DNA from: Microbacterium oleivorans
GTDB lineage: Bacteria; Actinomycetota; Actinomycetes; Actinomycetales; Microbacteriaceae
Reading direction: 5' to 3'
Assembly: GCF_001691565.1 (NCBI RefSeq)
Contig: NZ_MAYO01000003.1
Location: 1,464,766-1,528,765, forward strand
DNA: 64,000 bases
Position numbers and translations under genes: made by a program. Every line of letters begins with the position of its first letter. The first letter of the stretch is position 1. Of this stretch, positions 38,885 through 48,134 are shown in pieces. The notes under the pieces were generated by a model. That model did no database searches, was not told where the DNA came from, and saw nothing but the letters and a program-made list of their open reading frames with translations.

Positions 38885-40201
38885 ATGACGGACGCGACGG
38901 AAACCCCCGATGGTGAGGCGTATCTCACCGCCATCACGGGGATCATTGCGGATGTCGAAGACGTCGAGCGAAAGATGGCGGCGGTGCAGATCGCGCAGCT
39001 TCGTACGCTCGCCGCGGCGGGTCGGTTGGCGGACGAGCAGGGTGGGCATCCGCACATGAGAGTGCGACTGAGCGACATGGTGCTTCGATCGATCTCTGCG
39101 GAGGTCGCGGGTGTGATGCGGATGACCGACCGGACGGTGCAACGCCGGATCGGGGAAGCCCGGCTGATCATCGAAGGGTTCCCGGCGGCGGTGGCCGCGT
39201 GGGAGGCGGGTCGGATCGTGCGAGGTCATGTGCTGGCGATCGTGGATGCCGGTGCGAACCTGCCCGCAGGGCTGTGGGCCGAGTTCGAAGCCGTCGCGAT
39301 TGAACGGTGCGAACGCGATACCCCCAACCGGGTGCGAGGTGAGCTGGATATCCTCGCCCACCGGATGCACCCCCGGTCTTTCGCCGAGCGACACGACGAG
39401 GCTGCTGCCGGGCGATGCGTGCGACTCGTTCCCGGGCGGGACGGGATGTCGGATCTAGTCGCGACCCTGCCGACCGTGATCGCGGAGGGGGTCCACGACC
39501 GACTCACTCAGCAGGCACGGGCCATCGTCGATACGCGGGAGGAACGCGCCTCGAAGTCCGATGTGGTTGCGACCGATCAGCGGTCGACCGATCAGGTCCG
39601 CGCGGACGTGTTCGCCGACCTCCTCCTCGCCGGCACCCCCGCACTCGACGACACCCGTGACACCACCGCCGGACCGCTCGGCGCGATCCGCGCGCGAGTG
39701 CAGGTCCTCGTTCCCGCGGCGACGCTCACCGGCGCGAATGACGGGCCCTGCGACCTCACCGGCCGGTCCCCCATCGATCCCGCAACCGCCCGCGCACTCG
39801 CAGGTGACACCGGGATATGGGAGCGCCTCTTCCACGACCCCACCACAGGCGTCACCGTCGCCACCGACTCGTACCGCGTACCCTCCGGGATGCGCCGGTT
39901 CCTGCAAGCCCGCGACCAGCACTGCCGGTTCCCCGGATGCCGCGTCGCCGCCATCCGGTGCGAAGTCGACCACACCCACGACCACGCCCTCGGCGGCAAG
40001 ACCGAACTCTCGAATCTGGCCCACCTGTGCCAGAGGCATCATTCGATGAAACAGTTCACCGCCTGGAAAGTCCGACAACTCAAGGGTGGCGTCCTGGAAT
40101 GGACCTCACCCCTCGGCAGGACCTACAGAGAAGACGCACCCACCCCGGCCGTCGCCTTCACTCCTGCCGCAGCACTCCCCGGAGACCCGGCACCCTTCTG
40201 A
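38885..40201 (+). CDS. DUF222/HNH (13E12-repeat) family protein
   Basis: 438 residues. The N-terminal two thirds is the helical DUF222 domain (AAVQIAQLRTLAAAGRLADE, TVQRRIGEARLIIEGFPAAV, AWEAGRIVRGHVLAIVDAG). The C terminus is an HNH endonuclease domain with HCRFPGCRVAAIRCEVDHTH and LGGKTELSNLAHLCQRHHSMK: two Cys, DH and the final HH. These genes are multi-copy in actinobacteria (13E12 repeats) and may be mobile or defence-related; activity is little studied. Only 42 bases separate it from the hydrolase gene. Confidence 0.9.
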   Translation: MTDATETPDGEAYLTAITGIIADVEDVERKMAAVQIAQLRTLAAAGRLADEQGGHPHMRVRLSDMVLRSISAEVAGVMRMTDRTVQRRIGEARLIIEGFPAAVAAWEAGRIVRGHVLAIVDAGANLPAGLWAEFEAVAIERCERDTPNRVRGELDILAHRMHPRSFAERHDEAAAGRCVRLVPGRDGMSDLVATLPTVIAEGVHDRLTQQARAIVDTREERASKSDVVATDQRSTDQVRADVFADLLLAGTPALDDTRDTTAGPLGAIRARVQVLVPAATLTGANDGPCDLTGRSPIDPATARALAGDTGIWERLFHDPTTGVTVATDSYRVPSGMRRFLQARDQHCRFPGCRVAAIRCEVDHTHDHALGGKTELSNLAHLCQRHHSMKQFTAWKVRQLKGGVLEWTSPLGRTYREDAPTPAVAFTPAAALPGDPAPF

Positions 40202-40205
40202 CTCG

Positions 40206-41078
40206 TCATGTCGCGGCGAGCCGCGCCTTCTCCGCCTCGACATCGAAATCAGCCGCCGGCCACTGCGGATCGATGCGTTCCAGCACGTCGATGAGAAGCG
40301 CCTGCACGGCGAGTCGCGCGTACCACTTGGCGTTCGCGGGGACGACGAACCACGGCGCCCGATCCGTCGAGGTCCGCTCGAAGAGCGTCTGGTACGCCTC
40401 CATGTACGCGGGCCAGAGCTCACGCTCGTCGACGTCGCCGGGGTTGTACTTCCAGTGCTTGTCGGGGCGTTCGAGCCGCTCCGCGAGCCGCGACTTCTGC
40501 TCGTCGCCCGAGATGTGCAGCATCACCTTCACGATGTGGACCCCGCGCTCCACGAGCCGCTGCTCGAAGTCGACGATCGCTCCGTAGCGACGGTCGATCT
40601 CGTCCGCGGGTGCGAGCTGCCGGACACGACCGATCAGAACGTCTTCATAGTGCGAACGGTCGAAGACGCCGATGTACCCCGGCTCGGGCACCTCCCTCTC
40701 GACGCGCCACAGGAAGTCGTGCGCGAGCTCCTCCGGCGTCGGCTTCTTGAACGCTTTCAGATGCACGCCCTGGGGGTCGGTGGCGCCGATCACGTGCCGA
40801 ACGATGCCGCCCTTGCCCGCGGAGTCCATCGCTTGCAGCACGAGCAGGACCGACGGGGAATCGGGCTGCGTCCGACTCTGCGCGTACAGCCGCTCCTGCA
40901 ACTGATCGAACTCCCCGGCGGCTGCGGCCAGGTCAGCCTGGCCCGCCTTCTTTCCGCCGTCGTATCCGGGCGTCGAATCGGGATCGACGTCCGCCAGCCG
41001 GAAGTCCGCACCGACCCGCAGAAGCGTCGTCGGCGAAGCAGTCCAGTGGCCGCGGGAAGGGTGGCGCGTCGCAGTCAT
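40206..41078 (-). CDS. PPK2-family polyphosphate:nucleotide phosphotransferase
   Basis: 290 residues. Walker A in LVLQAMDSAGKGGIVRHVIG, Walker B/DRS in YIGVFDRSHYEDVLIGRVRQ, the lid with LERPDKHWKYNPGD and the closing RAPWFVVPANAKWYARLAVQ are diagnostic for PPK2 proteins of the polyphosphate:AMP/ADP class. It transfers phosphate between polyphosphate and nucleotides. MTATRH is taken as the start because AGGA lies at proper distance; an ATG three codons upstream is possible. Convergent with the HNH gene by 4 bases. Confidence 0.94.
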   Translation of the reverse strand: MTATRHPSRGHWTASPTTLLRVGADFRLADVDPDSTPGYDGGKKAGQADLAAAAGEFDQLQERLYAQSRTQPDSPSVLLVLQAMDSAGKGGIVRHVIGATDPQGVHLKAFKKPTPEELAHDFLWRVEREVPEPGYIGVFDRSHYEDVLIGRVRQLAPADEIDRRYGAIVDFEQRLVERGVHIVKVMLHISGDEQKSRLAERLERPDKHWKYNPGDVDERELWPAYMEAYQTLFERTSTDRAPWFVVPANAKWYARLAVQALLIDVLERIDPQWPAADFDVEAEKARLAAT

Positions 41079-41134
41079 GCGGCTCATCCTGCCGTGCGGC
41101 GCAGGATCACGCGATGGACTTGCGGATGCCGCCG

Positions 41135-42934
41135 CTACCGCTCCAGGGGGACGTCGATGATCTGGCGACCCCCGACCGGCGACGTCAGCGCCTGATCCAG
41201 CGCGCCGCGCGTGGTGACCCGGCGATACTCCCAGCCGTACGCGGTGGCCAGCTCTTCGATGCGCGCGGTCTGCGGCGTGTACTGAACCCGGTCGAAGGCC
41301 TCTGCTCCTGCGACGCGCGCGACTTCGAGACCGTCGAAGATGGTGCCGCCCCCGTCGTTGCCCACGATGACCTGGATGCGCGGCTCCGCTTCGGCCGACG
41401 GATGCAGAAGCGCCCCGACGTCGTGGAGGAACGCGAGGTCGCCGAGCAGCACCCTCGTGACGCCGGGAGCAGCCCCCCGCTGGGACGCCGCGGCGATGCC
41501 GAGCCCCGTCGCGACGGTGCCGTCGATCCCGGCGAGCCCGCGGTTCGCGTGAACGGGAACCCTCTTCCCGCCCAGGACCTCGTCGGCCACCCGCACGAGG
41601 CGGGACGAACCGAACAGCAGCCGGTCGTGCGGCCACGTCGCGCGCCACAGGGCATCGACGAGACCGGCCCGGTCGAGCGGTGCGCGGATCGCGCCGAGTT
41701 CGGCGGAGATCGCCCCCAGACGCTCGGCGGGAACGGCCGACGACAAGGCATCGGCATCCGGGGCAGCCGGGCTGAGGTCCACGATCTGGTCCCGCGACGC
41801 GCGCATCCACGCCCCCAGCCAGTCGCGGTTGCCCCTCGCGGCGGTGACCGCGTCGACCGGGACGGTCGCCCCGTTGAGGTTCAGGTTCTCCCCCGGCCCA
41901 CGCACGGCGAACACCTCGACGTCGCCGCGGCTGAGCAGGCGCGCGACCTCACGGCTCAGCGTGGGGTGCCCGAAGACCACGACGCGTTCGATGCGCCCGC
42001 CGAGGTCCGGATCGGAGAGCAGCCGACGGTAGCCGTGCACGAGGTGCCGTCCGTAGCGCGCCCCGCTGACGATCTCGGCGATGAGGGGGAACCCGCCGTC
42101 ATGGGCGAGCTGCTCGGCATCCGCCCCCGCATCGGCCCCTGCGACGACAACTGTGCGCGGACCGGCCTCGAGGACGACCGACTCCGACTCGACGGTCTCG
42201 ACCGCCGCGCCGACGCCGCCCCCGCCCTGATAGTGCGCGCCCCATTCCGCGTCGGCGGCCCCGGCATCCTCCGTCACGGCGTCCGCCGTCACCGGGGACT
42301 CGGATGCCGACACTCCGGCCGACGCGGACGGCAGCCACCCGGGCGCCTCACCCGCGAGGGGTTCTCGGAACGGGACGTTGAGGTGGACGGGCCCCGAGAC
42401 CCGGGAACCCGCACCGACCGCGGCATCCCATCCGTCGTCGGCAGCGGTGCGGAAGGGGGTGACCTCGTCGGCCTCGAAGGAATCCGCCACGACCTCTGCC
42501 ACCGGGAGGTCGGCTTCGTGGCGCACGAACCCGGAGAATATGCCGGGCTGGCGCGTGGCCTGGTTCGCTCCGATGCCGCGGAGTTCTGGCGGACGGTCCG
42601 CCGTGAGGAGGAGGAGCGGCACGCCGGAGTGGTGTGCTTCAAGAACAGCGGGGAGGAGGTTCGCGACCGCCGTCCCCGACGTGCAGACGACGGCCGCCGG
42701 CATCCTGTCCTCGCGACCGATCCCGAGCGCCGTGAAGCCCGCCACGCGCTCATCGATGCGGACGTGGAGGCGGACGAGACCGCGGGCCTCGAGCTCTGCC
42801 GCGACGAGGGCGAGTGCCTGCGACCGCGATCCGGGCGAGACGACGATGTGGCGAAGTCCCCGCTCGACGAGACGAGTGAGCAGCGCCGCCGCGGCGTCGG
42901 TCGCCGGCGCGCGTCCGGGTCCGGCAGTCGCCAT
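41135..42934 (-). CDS. menD: SEPHCHC synthase (2-succinyl-5-enolpyruvyl-6-hydroxy-3-cyclohexene-1-carboxylate synthase)
   Basis: 599-residue thiamine diphosphate enzyme of menaquinone synthesis, joining 2-oxoglutarate to isochorismate. Visible: HIVVSPGSRSQALALVAAEL at the N terminus, RIDERVAGFTALGIGR with the catalytic Glu, LLLLTADRPPELRGIGANQ, and the ThDP motif LLGDLAFLHDVGALLHP then VIVGNDGGGTIFDGLE. A 40-residue Ala/Glu-rich insertion (around VTADAVTEDAGAADAEWGAH) lengthens the middle domain. It follows the PLD-N gene with its ATG two bases from that stop. Confidence 0.95.
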   Translation of the reverse strand: MATAGPGRAPATDAAAALLTRLVERGLRHIVVSPGSRSQALALVAAELEARGLVRLHVRIDERVAGFTALGIGREDRMPAAVVCTSGTAVANLLPAVLEAHHSGVPLLLLTADRPPELRGIGANQATRQPGIFSGFVRHEADLPVAEVVADSFEADEVTPFRTAADDGWDAAVGAGSRVSGPVHLNVPFREPLAGEAPGWLPSASAGVSASESPVTADAVTEDAGAADAEWGAHYQGGGGVGAAVETVESESVVLEAGPRTVVVAGADAGADAEQLAHDGGFPLIAEIVSGARYGRHLVHGYRRLLSDPDLGGRIERVVVFGHPTLSREVARLLSRGDVEVFAVRGPGENLNLNGATVPVDAVTAARGNRDWLGAWMRASRDQIVDLSPAAPDADALSSAVPAERLGAISAELGAIRAPLDRAGLVDALWRATWPHDRLLFGSSRLVRVADEVLGGKRVPVHANRGLAGIDGTVATGLGIAAASQRGAAPGVTRVLLGDLAFLHDVGALLHPSAEAEPRIQVIVGNDGGGTIFDGLEVARVAGAEAFDRVQYTPQTARIEELATAYGWEYRRVTTRGALDQALTSPVGGRQIIDVPLER

Positions 42935-42935
42935 G

Positions 42936-43331
42936 TCAGGAACGCGAGCCGCGGGGCTGCTCGCCCGTGTCGTCGTCGGACTGCGGGTCGACGGGTCGAT
43001 CACGCGGGTCGGGAGACTCGGAGTCGAGGGCGGCCAGTTCCTCTTCGAGCCGGCGGATGCGCTCGTCCTGGTCGCTCGAGGTTCCGATGCGACCGAGGAA
43101 GTCGGGGTCGTCGTCGGGAGCGCGGAAACTCACGCGCTGCGACGACGCGCGGGCGCGGCCGATGACGAACCAGAGCACCCCGCCGACGACGGGCAACAGG
43201 ATCACGATGAGCAGCCAGATCGGCTTGCTCACCCCGCGGTGACGGGTGGGCGGCTGCAGCGCGCAGTCGACGATGCTGTAGACCCAGAAAGCGGCGAACA
43301 GCAGCGCCAGAACGAGGTACACGCGCGCCAT
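42936..43331 (-). CDS. PLDc_N (cardiolipin synthase N-terminal) membrane protein
   Basis: 131 residues. Two transmembrane helices (VYLVLALLFAAFWVYSIVDC and PIWLLIVILLPVVGGVLWFV) around a loop with TRHRGVSK, exactly the PLDc_N domain pattern, then a charged cytoplasmic tail with a short coiled coil (DERIRRLEEELAAL). Lacks any phospholipase D catalytic domain. Function unknown in this short form. ATG six bases after TAGGAT, so it begins a leaderless transcript that continues into menD. Confidence 0.88.
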   Translation of the reverse strand: MARVYLVLALLFAAFWVYSIVDCALQPPTRHRGVSKPIWLLIVILLPVVGGVLWFVIGRARASSQRVSFRAPDDDPDFLGRIGTSSDQDERIRRLEEELAALDSESPDPRDRPVDPQSDDDTGEQPRGSRS

Positions 43332-43407
43332 TCCTCCATCCTAGGCGCGCCGTCGCACCCCGAGGCGGCGCGGCGGCCGCTCAGACTGGTCGCCGTAGAA
43401 TGTGTGC

Positions 43408-43698
43408 ATGCGTGCCCGGTCCGCCCTCGTCTACGCGCTGCTGCGGCTGCTCGCCTTCTTCGTCCCGTTCGGGATCATGATGCTGTTTCCCGTGCTCCGC
43501 GAGCAGTACTGGCTCGCTGCGATCTTCGCAGCGCTCATCGGCCTCAGCCTGTCGATGCTCTTCCTGCGCCGTCCGCTCGACGACGTGTCGATGGGCATCG
43601 CCGAGCGTCGCGAGGCACGCCGCCGAGCCGACAGCGACGAGGCCGTCGAAGACGCGTTCCGCGATGAGGATGCCGCGTCCGACGGCACCGTCCGCTGA
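43408..43698 (+). CDS. DUF4229 small membrane protein
   Basis: 96 residues: two helices (ALVYALLRLLAFFVPFGIMM and YWLAAIFAALIGLSLSMLFL) and a basic-acidic tail (RREARRRADSDEAVEDAF). Matches DUF4229, an actinobacterial family often found beside menA. TAGAAT lies six bases before the ATG, the clearest leaderless promoter here. Convergent with menA, three bases between stops. Confidence 0.85.
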   Translation: MRARSALVYALLRLLAFFVPFGIMMLFPVLREQYWLAAIFAALIGLSLSMLFLRRPLDDVSMGIAERREARRRADSDEAVEDAFRDEDAASDGTVR

Positions 43699-43701
43699 CC
43701 G

Positions 43702-44682
43702 TCAGACCGCGACGTAGGCCCAGAGGATGAACCCGCTCCACGCGAGCGAGGCGACGGAACTCAGCTGGAGGGCGACGATCAGTTCGCGCGCGGTCCGGTA
43801 GGTCCAGACGATCAGCGTGGCCGACAGCGTCACCAGCAGCACGAGCAGCGACAGCCACGCGACCGGGTAGACGACGCCGAGGACCGGCACGACTGCGAAC
43901 GGCACCAGCATGAACACGGTGTAGAGGACCTGCGACGCGCGCTTGCCGATGAGAACCGTCAGCGTGCGTTTGCCCGCGACGCGATCCTGAGCGATGTCCC
44001 GCAGATTGTTCGTGATCAGCACGCCGCAGGCGAGGGCCCCGACCGCGATCGAGGGCACCCAGGACTCCTGCGGCACCGACCCTGTCTGCACGTAGGTGGT
44101 CCCGATCGTGGCGACGGGGCCGAAGAAGACGAAGACGAACAGCTCGCCGAGGCCGAAGTAGCCGTACGGTCGCTTGCCGCCGGTGTAGAACCAGGCGGCG
44201 ACGATGCAGACGACTCCGACGGCGAGCAGCCACCAGAACTGCGTCCGGATGACGACCGCGATACCCACGAGCGCGGCAATCGCGAAGAAGATCAGGGCAG
44301 CGGTCAGCACGGCTCGTGGCGTCACCCGCCCCGACGCGGTCAGGCGGGTGGGCCCGACGCGGTGGTCATCGGTGCCGCGGATGCCGTCGCTGTAGTCGTT
44401 GGCGAAGTTCACCGCGATCTGCAGTGAGACCGCGACGACGAGGCAGCACAGCGCGAGAACCCAGTGGAACCCCGCACCGACGGCGATCGCCGCACCCGTG
44501 CCGACCAGGATCGGGCTGATCGCGAGCGGCAGAGTCCGAAGGCGCGCCGCACCGATCCAGTCGCGAGCGGTCACCGGGGCCGGCTTGGGTGGCGCCGACG
44601 ACACGCGCGCTTTCGCCGGGTTGCCGCGCGGCGCGGAGCGCTTCGCGGCGGGCTTGCGGGAGGTCTTTCGGGAGGCGGCCAC
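43702..44682 (-). CDS. menA: 1,4-dihydroxy-2-naphthoate octaprenyltransferase
   Basis: 326-residue membrane prenyltransferase joining DHNA to the polyprenyl tail. A basic Pro/Lys-rich N terminus of about 35 residues precedes the UbiA fold: VNFANDYSDGIRGTDDHRVG is the first Asp-rich motif (NxxxDxxxD), ITNNLRDIAQDRVAGKRTLT the second. About eight helices. GTG chosen; a TTG two codons upstream is possible. It follows menE by 11 bases, so menB-menE-menA form one operon. Confidence 0.94.
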   Translation of the reverse strand: MAASRKTSRKPAAKRSAPRGNPAKARVSSAPPKPAPVTARDWIGAARLRTLPLAISPILVGTGAAIAVGAGFHWVLALCCLVVAVSLQIAVNFANDYSDGIRGTDDHRVGPTRLTASGRVTPRAVLTAALIFFAIAALVGIAVVIRTQFWWLLAVGVVCIVAAWFYTGGKRPYGYFGLGELFVFVFFGPVATIGTTYVQTGSVPQESWVPSIAVGALACGVLITNNLRDIAQDRVAGKRTLTVLIGKRASQVLYTVFMLVPFAVVPVLGVVYPVAWLSLLVLLVTLSATLIVWTYRTARELIVALQLSSVASLAWSGFILWAYVAV

Positions 44683-44693
44683 GAGCAAGGATC

Positions 44694-45869
44694 CTATTCC
44701 CCGCGCGGCGTGGGCTCTTCGTCGTCCGCGAGTAACCGTCGCAGGAGCGACCGATCGGGCTTGCCGGTCGAGGTCATCGGCACCTGATCGAGCACGAGCA
44801 TCTGCCGCGGGCGCGCCGGCCCACCCACGGCCTCGGCGACGACGCGGCGCAGCTCACCGAACAGATCGGGTTCGGCGTGGTTCCCGAGCGCGCGGCGCGA
44901 GAGGACGACGACGGATGCCTCACCCCACCGCTCGTCGCGCGTCGGCACGACGACGGCGCCCTCGAGGCCGGCGATCGTCCGGACCGCGTGCTCGACGCGA
45001 TCGAGCGAGACGTTCACACCCCCCGAGACGATGACGTTGTCGCGACGACCCGTGATGCGGAGGACCCCGTCCTCGAACGACCCGGAATCGCCCGTGCGGT
45101 ACCAGCGCGCACCGTCGCCGTCGCGGATGAACGTCTCGGCCGACCGCTCGGGATCGCCGAGGTAGCCGTCGGCCAGTGTCGGACCGCCGAGCTGGACCTC
45201 GCCGTCCTCGACGCGCAGCCGCACGCCCTCGAGCGGACGCCCGTCGTAGACGCATCCGCCGCTCGTCTCGGTCGACCCGTAGGTGCGGACGATGCGGGCG
45301 CCGAGAGCTGCCGCGCGGTCGGCGAGCCCGGGCGGCAGCGCCTGCCCGCCGACGAGCACGGCGTCGAACGAGGCGAACGCGCGGGCGACCGCGGCATCCG
45401 TCTCCCCCGCCTCGACCAGGGTCTGCACCTGGGCGGGGACGAGGGACGTGTAGGTCGGGACCCGGTGTCCGCCCTCGCTCGCGGCCATCGCGGACGCTGC
45501 GGCCGTGAAGGTCTGCGCTGTGAAGGAGCCGGCCAGGATCGCCGGGTCGCGACCGGCGACCAGTGCCCGCACCATGACCTGGACGCCGGCGACGTAGGTC
45601 GCGGGGAGGGCGAGCAGCCACGACCCGCTGCCGATCCGGCCCGCCGTCGCGAGCGCCGACGACGTCAACGCCGACCGGCTGAGCGCGACGGACTTCGGGT
45701 ACCCGGTCGACCCGCTCGTCGTGACGACGACGGCTGTGCCGGCGGGAACGTCTGCAGGAAGATCGGATGCCGCGCCGAGAGCGACTGCCGGTCCCGCACC
45801 GAGGACCGCGGCTCGAAGCGCACGGAGGACGTCACGCGGATCCGCGGAATCGAGGCGGCTCAGCTGCAT
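44694..45869 (-). CDS. menE: o-Succinylbenzoate-CoA ligase
   Basis: 391 residues, short as usual for actinobacterial MenE. AMP-binding features: AVVVTTSGSTGYPKSVALSR (P-loop), ARIVRTYGSTETSGGCVYDG, WYRTGDSGSFEDGVLRITGR followed by RDNVIVSGGVNVS, and the C-terminal QVPMTSTGKPDRSLLRRLL with the adenylation Lys. It activates OSB with CoA and ATP before ring closure by MenB, whose gene lies nine bases upstream. Confidence 0.94.
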   Translation of the reverse strand: MQLSRLDSADPRDVLRALRAAVLGAGPAVALGAASDLPADVPAGTAVVVTTSGSTGYPKSVALSRSALTSSALATAGRIGSGSWLLALPATYVAGVQVMVRALVAGRDPAILAGSFTAQTFTAAASAMAASEGGHRVPTYTSLVPAQVQTLVEAGETDAAVARAFASFDAVLVGGQALPPGLADRAAALGARIVRTYGSTETSGGCVYDGRPLEGVRLRVEDGEVQLGGPTLADGYLGDPERSAETFIRDGDGARWYRTGDSGSFEDGVLRITGRRDNVIVSGGVNVSLDRVEHAVRTIAGLEGAVVVPTRDERWGEASVVVLSRRALGNHAEPDLFGELRRVVAEAVGGPARPRQMLVLDQVPMTSTGKPDRSLLRRLLADDEEPTPRGE

Positions 45870-45878
45870 GGCGCGGAC

Positions 45879-46781
45879 TCAGTAGTGGTACGGGTACGGC
45901 GACCAGTCCGGGTCGCGCTTCTCGAGGAAGGCGTCGCGCCCCTCGACGGCCTCGTCGGTGCCGTAGGCGAGGCGCGTCGCCTCACCGGCGAACACCTGCT
46001 GGCCGACCATGCCGTCGTCGATCGCGTTGAAGGCGAACTTCAGCATGCGGATCGCGGTCGGGGACTTGCCGAGGATCGTCCGCGCCATCGAGATCGCCTC
46101 GCGCTCGAGGTCGGCGTGCGGGACGACGCGGTTCACCGCGCCCATCTCGTACGCGCGCTGCGCGGAGTACTCCTCGGCGAGGAAGAACACCTCGCGGGCG
46201 ACCTTTTGACCGACCTGGCGAGCCATGTAGGCCGAGCCGTACCCGGCGTCGAACGAGCCCACATCCGCGTCGGTCTGCTTGAACTTCCCGTGCTCGGCGC
46301 TCGCGATCGACAGGTCGCAGACGATGTGCAACGAGTGCCCGCCCCCCGCCGCCCAGCCCGGGATGACGGCGATGACGACCTTGGGCATGAAGCGGATGAG
46401 GCGCTGCACCTCGAGGATGTGGAGCCTCCCCGCGCGCGCCGGGTCGGGGGCCGTCGCATCGTCGGCGGCGTACGTGTAGCCGTCGCGGCCGCGGATGCGC
46501 TGATCACCGCCGGAGCAGAACGCCCAGCCGCCGTCCTTCGCACTCGGGCCGTTGCCGGTGAGCAGCACGACGCCGATCTTCGGGTCCTGTCGCGCGATGT
46601 CGAGGGCGCGGTACAGCTCGTCGACGGTATGCGGTCGGAAGGCGTTCCGCACCTCGGGACGATCGAACGCGATGCGGGCGATCCGCCCGTCGGTCGAGAC
46701 GTGCGCGGTGATGTCGGTGTAGCCCGTGGCGCCGGGCGCCTCGGTCCACTCCGACGGGTCGAAGAGCTCGGAGACGGTCAC
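45879..46781 (-). CDS. menB: 1,4-dihydroxy-2-naphthoyl-CoA synthase
   Basis: 300-residue crotonase-fold enzyme. IARIAFDRPEVRNAFRPHTV starts the core; VLLTGNGPSAKDGGWAFCSGG and DQRIRGRDGY, AVIPGWAAGGGHSLHIVCDL (oxyanion hole) and TDADVGSFDAGYGSAYMARQ carry the MenB-specific SFDxGYGS motif. The C terminus ends DWSPYPYHY as typical. GTG start six bases after TAGGCT, identical to the menG and menF promoters, so the operon is probably leaderless and co-regulated with them. Confidence 0.95.
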   Translation of the reverse strand: MTVSELFDPSEWTEAPGATGYTDITAHVSTDGRIARIAFDRPEVRNAFRPHTVDELYRALDIARQDPKIGVVLLTGNGPSAKDGGWAFCSGGDQRIRGRDGYTYAADDATAPDPARAGRLHILEVQRLIRFMPKVVIAVIPGWAAGGGHSLHIVCDLSIASAEHGKFKQTDADVGSFDAGYGSAYMARQVGQKVAREVFFLAEEYSAQRAYEMGAVNRVVPHADLEREAISMARTILGKSPTAIRMLKFAFNAIDDGMVGQQVFAGEATRLAYGTDEAVEGRDAFLEKRDPDWSPYPYHY

Positions 46782-46877
46782 CCGGCCAGCCTACGCGCGG
46801 GCCCCATCCGGGTGCCGATCGTGCGAAGCTTGTCGGGCGGTCCTCACCCCCGACGAGGGCTGCAGAGAGACCCCCGC

Positions 46878-47291
46878 ATGAAGATCACGAGATCATCCGA
46901 CTGGCGGGACGCTCTTCCGTTCGAGGTCCCCGTCCTCGCCGCCGACGCCGTGCCCGGCGAGCCGACGCGCTGCGTGAGCTGCCCCGCAGGCAGCGAGCCG
47001 CGGGACCGGACCGAACTGTGGGCCGTCAAGCACCGGCATCCCAACAATCACGCCGGATTCGTGCGCTATTACTGCGCCGAGCACAGCCCGAAGACGCCGC
47101 CGCCGCCCCCGGCCTCGGTCGCGAGCCCCGGTCGGGCGCGCGGCGCGGCTCCCAAGGCCCGCCCGGAGCGGACCGTCGCCCCGAAGCGCCCCGCGGCCTC
47201 GCTCGATGTCGTGCGGGCGATGTGCCCGAACTGCTTCGTGGAGGTCTCCGCGACCGGCGAGTGCGGGATGTGCGGCCAGCAGGTCGCCTGA
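46878..47291 (+). CDS. Small protein with two zinc-binding segments
   Basis: 137 residues. The first half has CVSCPAGSEPRDRTELWAVK and YYCAEH, a Cys/His cluster; after a Pro/Ala/Arg-rich linker the C terminus ends MCPNCFVEVSATGECGMCGQ, a clear zinc ribbon. Similar proteins appear widely in actinobacteria as glucose-6-phosphate dehydrogenase-adjacent or unannotated; I do not assign a function. GAGAGA seven bases before the ATG. Confidence 0.8.
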   Translation: MKITRSSDWRDALPFEVPVLAADAVPGEPTRCVSCPAGSEPRDRTELWAVKHRHPNNHAGFVRYYCAEHSPKTPPPPPASVASPGRARGAAPKARPERTVAPKRPAASLDVVRAMCPNCFVEVSATGECGMCGQQVA

Positions 47292-47298
47292 GCGGGGA

Positions 47299-48090
47299 TC
47301 ACCTGCGGGGCTCGCGGCTGAACGCGGTGACGGCCTGCGTCCGCCACCACTCTTCGGCGGCGTTCACGCTCTCTTCCGGGAGCAGCGACGATTCCGTGGC
47401 TGTCAGCCCCACATCATCGCCCGACGTGGCGACAGGACGCGCACTGCGGACGACGACGACATCGCGGCCCTTCACCGAAGCGACGACCGTCGGCTCCGTG
47501 CCCTCGAAGACACGTACCCGGCCATCGTCGCCGACCTGCGACGACGCGCACGCGACGAGCGCGTCGAGGATCGGTGCTGCCTGAGCCTCCGAGGGCGTCG
47601 CGAACCGCCACGCCTGCATCCCGATGACCATGTACTCCTCGGCTGTCGTGCGCCCGACGACGTAGCCGGCGATCTGGCGCTCCGCGCCCGCGGCGAACAT
47701 GTACTCGAGGGGACCGCTGGAAAGAGCCCGCGCGACGTCGTCGAGGGAGGCATCCGGCGCGGTGCAGGTTTCGACGGTGCCCACCGGCTGCGTGGAGACA
47801 GGCGCGCACGCGCCCTCTCCCCTCACGGTGTCGTCGCCGGATGCCGTCCACCCGGCCATCGGGTCCGCCGGCTCGATCACACCGAGCACCTCGTCGAGGT
47901 TGATGAGCATCGTCGTGTCGCCGGCCCACTCCGCGCACCGCGGCGGCTCGGCGACCTCCTCCGCCGCCGCGGCGGGCGTCCGCTCGGCGGAGGGCGTCGG
48001 GGTCCGCTCCGACTCGAGGCTCGCCGTGGAGACGCATCCCGCCAGCGCCATCGAGGTGAGGAGTACGAGCGCGAGTCGAAGTGGACGCAT
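47299..48090 (-). CDS. Secreted lipoprotein of unknown function
   Basis: 263 residues with a lipoprotein signal: LRLALVLLTSMALAGCVSTA, lipobox LAGC. After a Pro/Thr linker the domain has several Cys (RCAEWAG, GACAPV, ETCTAPD, ACASSQV) suggesting extracellular disulfides, and VASVKGRDVVVVRSARPV near the end. No catalytic motif. Divergent from the zinc-ribbon/nuclease-like gene; convergent with the small zinc protein gene. Confidence 0.85.
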   Translation of the reverse strand: MRPLRLALVLLTSMALAGCVSTASLESERTPTPSAERTPAAAAEEVAEPPRCAEWAGDTTMLINLDEVLGVIEPADPMAGWTASGDDTVRGEGACAPVSTQPVGTVETCTAPDASLDDVARALSSGPLEYMFAAGAERQIAGYVVGRTTAEEYMVIGMQAWRFATPSEAQAAPILDALVACASSQVGDDGRVRVFEGTEPTVVASVKGRDVVVVRSARPVATSGDDVGLTATESSLLPEESVNAAEEWWRTQAVTAFSREPRR

Positions 48091-48134
48091 CTTCGCAGTA
48101 TGTCGTGTCCGAGCCCTCGCCTACCATCGGCGCG